A stretch of DNA of 32,015 nt from Streptomyces sp. (lineage in GTDB: Bacteria; Actinomycetota; Actinomycetes; Streptomycetales; Streptomycetaceae): positions 1 through 32,015 of the forward strand of contig NZ_JAPSKN010000005.1 in the NCBI RefSeq assembly GCF_031181705.1. The letters are read 5' to 3'. Position 1 is the first letter of the stretch. The number at the start of each line of letters is the position of its first letter. The notes beneath the pieces are model-generated. The model was not told where the DNA came from and did not search any database. It was given only the letters and a program-made list of their open reading frames with translations. A program made the position numbers and the translations under genes. Of this stretch, positions 30,196-32,015 are shown piece by piece.

Positions 30196-30612
30196 ATGAG
30201 TGAGATCGCAGGGCGGACCGGGCTCCGCGCCGGTGCGACCGCCGTCGTCAACGAGTCCTACTCCTTCGCCTGCATGCGGTGCGGGCACGGGTGGGAGCAG
30301 TCGTACGAGATTGAGCACCACACGGACGGCACGGGCCACGAGTTCGTCCTCTACGTCGCGGACGGCAAGATCGTGCCCTCCCCGCTGAGCAGGCCCAGCT
30401 GCCACAACTGCGACGGTCACGTCGTGCGCATCATGCGGCCCGGGCGGGTCGCGTCGGCGCGTGACGCGGCGCACCGGTCCCACCGCGTGCCGCCGCCCGC
30501 CGGGCCCGTCGAGGCGCCCACCCCGGAGGCCGAGGGCCCGGCCGAGCCGCGCGCGCAGCACCACTGGCACCTGTCCGACCTGCTCCACCCCTTCCAGCGC
30601 AAGGCGAGCTGA
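30196..30612 (+). CDS. Zinc-ribbon-like conserved protein of unknown function
   Basis: A 138-residue protein, ATG 30196 with AGGAG 5 bases upstream. Two Cys pairs, Cys 26-x-x-Cys 29 (FACMRCGHGWEQ) and Cys 69-x-x-Cys 72 (PSCHNCDGHVV), would form one zinc ribbon. A beta-rich segment (EFVLYVADGKIVP) lies between them. The C-terminal third is Pro/Glu/Ala-rich and ends in a His-rich HHWHLSDLLHPF. No catalytic motif is visible. It has the look of the short actinobacterial proteins of this type found beside rsmI. Function unknown. Confidence 0.8.
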   Translation: MSEIAGRTGLRAGATAVVNESYSFACMRCGHGWEQSYEIEHHTDGTGHEFVLYVADGKIVPSPLSRPSCHNCDGHVVRIMRPGRVASARDAAHRSHRVPPPAGPVEAPTPEAEGPAEPRAQHHWHLSDLLHPFQRKAS

Positions 30613-30632
30613 CCCGTCCGGCTCTCCTTGTC

Positions 30633-30677
30633 GACGCCCTCCCCGCTCCTCCCCCGCCGGGGAGGGCGTCGCCCTTT
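30633..30677. terminator. Terminator between zinc-ribbon gene and tatD
   Basis: A perfect 12-bp stem (30633-30644 with 30659-30670) around a 14-base loop, followed by GCCCTTT. It sits 20 bases after the zinc-ribbon gene and 22 before tatD, so tatD probably has its own start signals within the stem's 3' side. Confidence 0.75.
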
Positions 30678-30691
30678 CGTAGGATCGGGGC

Positions 30692-31573
30692 ATGCCTTCG
30701 AACGACTCCGACAAGCACGCCGCGCCCCCGCTGCCGGAACCCCTGCGGGTGCCCGTCGCCGACTCCCACACCCATCTGGACATGCAGTCCGGCACGGTCG
30801 AGGAGGCGCTGGCCAAGGCGGCGTCGGTCGGGGTGACGACGGTGGTGCAGGTCGGCTGCGACCTGACGGGCTCCCGCTGGGCCGCGGACACGGCCGCCGC
30901 GTACGACGCCGTCCACGCGACGGTCGCCCTGCACCCGAACGAGGCGCCCCGGATCGTCCACGGCGACCCCGACGGCTGGTCGCGGCAGGGCGCCCGCGCA
31001 CCCGGCGGTCAGGCGGCCCTGGACGACGCGCTCGCCGAGATCGACCGGCTGGCCGCGCTGGAGCAGGTCAAGGGCGTGGGTGAGACCGGCCTCGACTACT
31101 TCCGCACCGGGCCCGAGGGCAAGGACGCGCAGGAGCGGTCCTTCCGCGCCCACATCGAGATCGCCAAGCGGCACGGCAAGGCCCTGGTCATCCACGACCG
31201 CGAGGCCCACGCCGACGTACTGCGCGTGCTGAAGGAGGAGGGCGCCCCCGAGCGGACCGTCTTCCACTGCTACTCCGGCGACGCCGAGATGGCGGAGATC
31301 TGCGCGGGCGCGGGCTACTTCATGTCCTTCGCCGGCAACGTCACCTTCAAGAACGCCCAGAACCTGCGGGACGCGGTGGCGGTCGCCCCGCTGGAGCTGC
31401 TCCTCGTGGAGACGGACGCGCCCTTCCTCACCCCGGCGCCCTACCGCGGGCGGCCCAACGCCCCCTACCTCGTGCCGCTCACCGTGCGGGCGATGGCCGC
31501 CGTGCGCGGCGTCGACGAGGACACCCTGGCCGCGGCGCTCGGCGCGAACACCCAACGCGCGTTCGGCTACTGA
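30692..31573 (+). CDS. tatD: TatD-family metal-dependent deoxyribonuclease
   Basis: A 293-residue TIM-barrel hydrolase. The metal ligands are His 26 and His 28 (SHTHLD), Glu 131 (GETGLDYF), His 168 (IHDREA), His 192 (HCYSG) and Asp 242 (ETDAPFL). TatD proteins are 3'-5' DNA exonucleases linked to DNA turnover and quality control. ATG 30692 is followed by a ~20-residue hydrophilic lead before the barrel. The next gene is the start of an rpfB-like gene; tatD-rpfB-ksgA is a conserved actinobacterial order. Confidence 0.92.
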   Translation: MPSNDSDKHAAPPLPEPLRVPVADSHTHLDMQSGTVEEALAKAASVGVTTVVQVGCDLTGSRWAADTAAAYDAVHATVALHPNEAPRIVHGDPDGWSRQGARAPGGQAALDDALAEIDRLAALEQVKGVGETGLDYFRTGPEGKDAQERSFRAHIEIAKRHGKALVIHDREAHADVLRVLKEEGAPERTVFHCYSGDAEMAEICAGAGYFMSFAGNVTFKNAQNLRDAVAVAPLELLLVETDAPFLTPAPYRGRPNAPYLVPLTVRAMAAVRGVDEDTLAAALGANTQRAFGY

Positions 31574-31627
31574 CCCCCGCGGCCACCGCGCCGCCCCGGC
31601 CGTACGACTGTGCGTAGTCGCGTCGCT

Positions 31628-31656
31628 TTGGAGAGTGACGATCGCTCCGCTAGGTT
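31628..31656 (+). promoter_or_regulatory. Probable promoter of the rpfB-like gene
   Basis: TTGGAG (31628-31633) and TAGGTT (31651-31656) are 17 bases apart, a good HrdB-type match. Transcription would begin near 31663, leaving a ~48-base leader. The leader holds the repeated CGGACCCCT (around 31672 and 31681). Confidence 0.6.
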
Positions 31657-31710
31657 CTGGGGGCCCGATCCGGACCCCTTCGGACCCCTCGGCCCCTGGA
31701 GCGTGTCGGC

Positions 31711-32015
31711 GTGAGCAACGCGCGGTACGAGACGTACGAGACGTACGAGACGTATGGCCCGGCCTACGCGGATCCCGTGTACGGCGGTTTCGACGCGCCG
31801 CCCGCCGGTCCGCACGGCGCCGACACGCTGGGCTACTGGGCGCCCGGGGCGCCGGGTGCCCCCGAGGACACCTACCGGCCCGCCTATGAGACGGCGCCGC
31901 TGCCCGGGTTGCCCCGCCAGGGCGCCGGCGGCCCGGACGGGCGGGCGGCGGCCGCGTTCCCGGAGGAGCCGGAGTCCGTTCCGGCAGGACGCGCCGCGTC
32001 CCGAGCCGCGTCCCG
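31711..32015 (+). CDS. N-terminal part of an RpfB-like resuscitation-promoting factor (runs off the window)
   Basis: An open frame from GTG 31711 with GGAG (31698-31701) upstream, uninterrupted to the window end (about 101 codons). The visible part is a Tyr/Pro/Gly/Ala-rich low-complexity head with YETYETYET, then an Ala/Arg-rich stretch. That resembles the cytosolic tail of Streptomyces RpfB-type proteins, which continues into a membrane anchor, DUF348, G5 and transglycosylase domains not seen here. The call leans on synteny (tatD-rpfB-ksgA). A plain proline/tyrosine-rich protein cannot be excluded. Confidence 0.65.
   Translation, partial: MSNARYETYETYETYGPAYADPVYGGFDAPPAGPHGADTLGYWAPGAPGAPEDTYRPAYETAPLPGLPRQGAGGPDGRAAAAFPEEPESVPAGRAASRAAS
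31726..31752 (+). repeat. Three tandem 9-bp units in the rpfB-like gene
   Basis: TACGAGACG is repeated three times without interruption, coding Tyr-Glu-Thr x3. The units are identical at DNA level, suggesting recent slippage or a variable-number repeat. Confidence 0.85.

Noticed and set aside
31574..31710. c-di-AMP (ydaO-type) riboswitch before the rpfB-like gene
   Set aside because: Only 137 bases, with a promoter leaving about 48 bases of leader, and no recognisable ydaO core.
1..32015. Mobile elements, CRISPR arrays or phage genes
   Set aside because: No transposase, integrase, long terminal inverted repeats or spaced repeats were seen. The tRNA gene has no repeated 3' end elsewhere in the window that would suggest an integrated element.

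Overview
The window is chromosomal DNA from a high-G+C actinomycete, almost certainly Streptomyces. Third codon positions are nearly all G or C, GTG starts are common, and lineage-restricted families are present: SepX/GlpR, an SsgA-like protein, Xre-DUF5753/DUF397 pairs, bacterial Pmt and the tricorn protease. I recognise no integrase, transposase, phage gene or CRISPR array. The gene order from pmt and rsmI to tatD and the rpfB-like gene is also known from mycobacteria, so much of this looks like conserved core chromosome with a few Streptomyces-type regulatory cassettes inserted.

Left part (1-7250): the divisome membrane protein SepX, a tRNA-Ala(CGC) with a strong terminator, a GNAT acetyltransferase divergent from exonuclease III, and then a MerR regulator divergent from a tightly overlapping three-gene unit (Baeyer-Villiger-type monooxygenase, alpha/beta hydrolase, short-chain dehydrogenase). 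That unit resembles the mycobacterial mymA-lipR-sadH arrangement. A 20-bp palindrome lies in the divergent promoter region. A 65-residue highly charged protein and a terminator close the block.

Middle part (7250-18360): a 1076-residue tricorn protease points left. Divergently, a TetR regulator with two near-identical operators around its promoter precedes an MMPL exporter. Next is a WhiJ-type cluster: an anti-sigma-like ATPase divergent from an Xre-DUF5753 regulator and its overlapping DUF397 partner, with helically phased repeats between them. Then come a zinc alcohol/formaldehyde dehydrogenase, a small unknown protein on the opposite strand, a YbaK-type deacylase translationally coupled to a DMT exporter, and a DUF1876 protein.

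Right part (18360-32015): a leftward run on the minus strand contains cbiM(N)-cbiQ-cbiO (nickel/cobalt ECF transporter with a candidate Nur box), ohrR, ohr with a candidate OhrR operator, and a serine hydrolase. The SsgA-like protein SsgE faces two tandem class B penicillin-binding proteins and protein O-mannosyltransferase, forming a cell-envelope and sporulation block. rsmI, a zinc-ribbon protein with a folded-looking leader, tatD and the start of an rpfB-like gene finish the window.

I do not see an unambiguously new system. The best candidates for follow-up are the operators (TetR, OhrR, Nur, MerR/BVMO), the phased repeats in the WhiJ-type cluster, the structured leader at 30110-30180, and the linkage of nickel uptake with peroxide defence. 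All functional calls come from reading the sequence and family knowledge; no database search was run.
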